Assembly (NCBI GenBank): GCA_030640725.1
Contig: DAOWIV010000264.1
Coordinates: forward strand, 1-6,008
Reading direction: 5' to 3'
Length of the DNA: 6,008 bases
Origin: Methanosarcinales archaeon
Lineage (GTDB): Archaea; Halobacteriota; Methanosarcinia; Methanosarcinales; Methanogasteraceae
In this document: positions 5,917 to 6,008 of the stretch, piece by piece
Layout: every line of letters starts with the position of its first letter
How positions within the stretch are numbered: the stretch's first letter is position 1
Notes under the pieces: model-generated
What the model was told of the DNA's origin: nothing
The model's database searches: none
The model's input: only the letters and a program-made list of their open reading frames with translations
Translations under genes and position numbers: made by a program

Positions 5917-6008
5917 TGTAATAGTCAACCCGATGTCATACACATAAGCCTCCTTTTATATTCATCTGGAGATAGCCCATCCAACCCCTGGTGAGGGGCG
6001 TCATTGTA
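5917..6008 (-). mobile_element. Insertion sequence end (IS3/IS481-like), continues beyond the window
   Basis: The outer boundary is placed at 5917 because the flanking repeat copy stops there and the sequence that begins there, TGTAATAGTCAACCC, starts with TGT as expected for terminal inverted repeats of IS3 and IS481 elements. The transposase stop codon lies 8 bp inside this boundary, as is common in these compact elements. The other end is outside the window, so neither the inverted repeat nor a target duplication can be verified here. Confidence 0.55.
5925..6008 (-). CDS. Transposase C-terminus (rve/DDE type), partial
   Basis: The minus strand has an open frame entering from the right edge and ending with TGA at 5925-5927: 27 codons with YNDAPHQGLDGLSPDEY followed by KRRL. 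This matches the end of the integrase-core domain of IS3/IS481-type transposases, where a YN..RPHQ.L...TP.EY motif follows the catalytic glutamate. The usual arginine of RPHQ is alanine here, which may be a family difference or a sign of decay. The catalytic DDE residues lie outside the window, so intactness and exact family cannot be judged. It is on the same strand as engB and ends about 134 bp before the engB start codon. Confidence 0.7.
   Translation of the reverse strand, partial: YNDAPHQGLDGLSPDEYKRRLMCMTSG

Noticed and set aside
5954..5962. TTTTATATT on the plus strand, resembling a TATA box for a gene to the right
   Set aside because: It lies inside the minus-strand transposase frame (codons for D-E-Y-K), and no plus-strand gene can be seen after it.
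5985..5998. Small hairpin cccct / agggg with a 4-nt loop
   Set aside because: It falls within the transposase codons for the APHQG region and is explained by the coding sequence.

Overview
This window most likely comes from a euryarchaeal chromosome, plausibly a methanogen or ANME-type member of the Methanomicrobia. Evidence: an archaeal NMD3 homologue, an Obg/DRG-family GTPase with a C-terminal TGS domain, a short archaeal-type EngB, TATA-box promoters instead of bacterial -10/-35 elements, little Shine-Dalgarno signal, a leaderless-looking gene start, and AT-rich palindromic intergenic repeats. The lineage below Euryarchaeota is an inference from gene content; I could not run a search.

Layout, left to right. 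(1) Positions 1-200 hold no convincing gene. A degenerate two-unit direct repeat of about 30 bp lies at 14-73 and may run out of the window; 74-200 shows only GC-rich short palindromes. (2) nmd3 (201-1274, minus) and the DRG GTPase gene (1343-2434, plus) are divergent and share a 68-bp promoter gap. (3) The 343-bp gap 2435-2777 holds three tandem copies of a hairpin-bearing repeat unit (2434-2645), starting on the last base of the drg stop codon, then a hairpin plus T-tract terminator on the minus strand (2691-2730) that closes the next operon. (4) Two tandem paralogous lipoprotein genes (minus strand, 4957 to 2778) overlap by one base (TGATG). Each encodes a lipobox signal, a LolA-like domain and a DUF4367-like domain. 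A good TATA box sits 27 bp ahead of the first ATG. (5) engB (5189-5791, minus) follows its own TATA box at 5869-5877. The 231-bp gap 4958-5188 contains only the lipoprotein promoter and short GC-rich palindromes. (6) At the right edge a fourth, truncated copy of the hairpin repeat (5885-5916) abuts what looks like the end of an insertion sequence, with the last 27 codons of a DDE (rve-type, IS3/IS481-like) transposase on the minus strand.

Functionally, NMD3, DRG and EngB are all ribosome-associated or ribosome-biogenesis factors. The lipoprotein pair is a separate cell-surface unit, probably expanded by tandem duplication and partly homogenised by gene conversion. No defence island, CRISPR array, tRNA or rRNA was seen. 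The most notable non-genic signals are the compensated hairpin repeat family and the apparent IS insertion into one of its members just upstream of engB.
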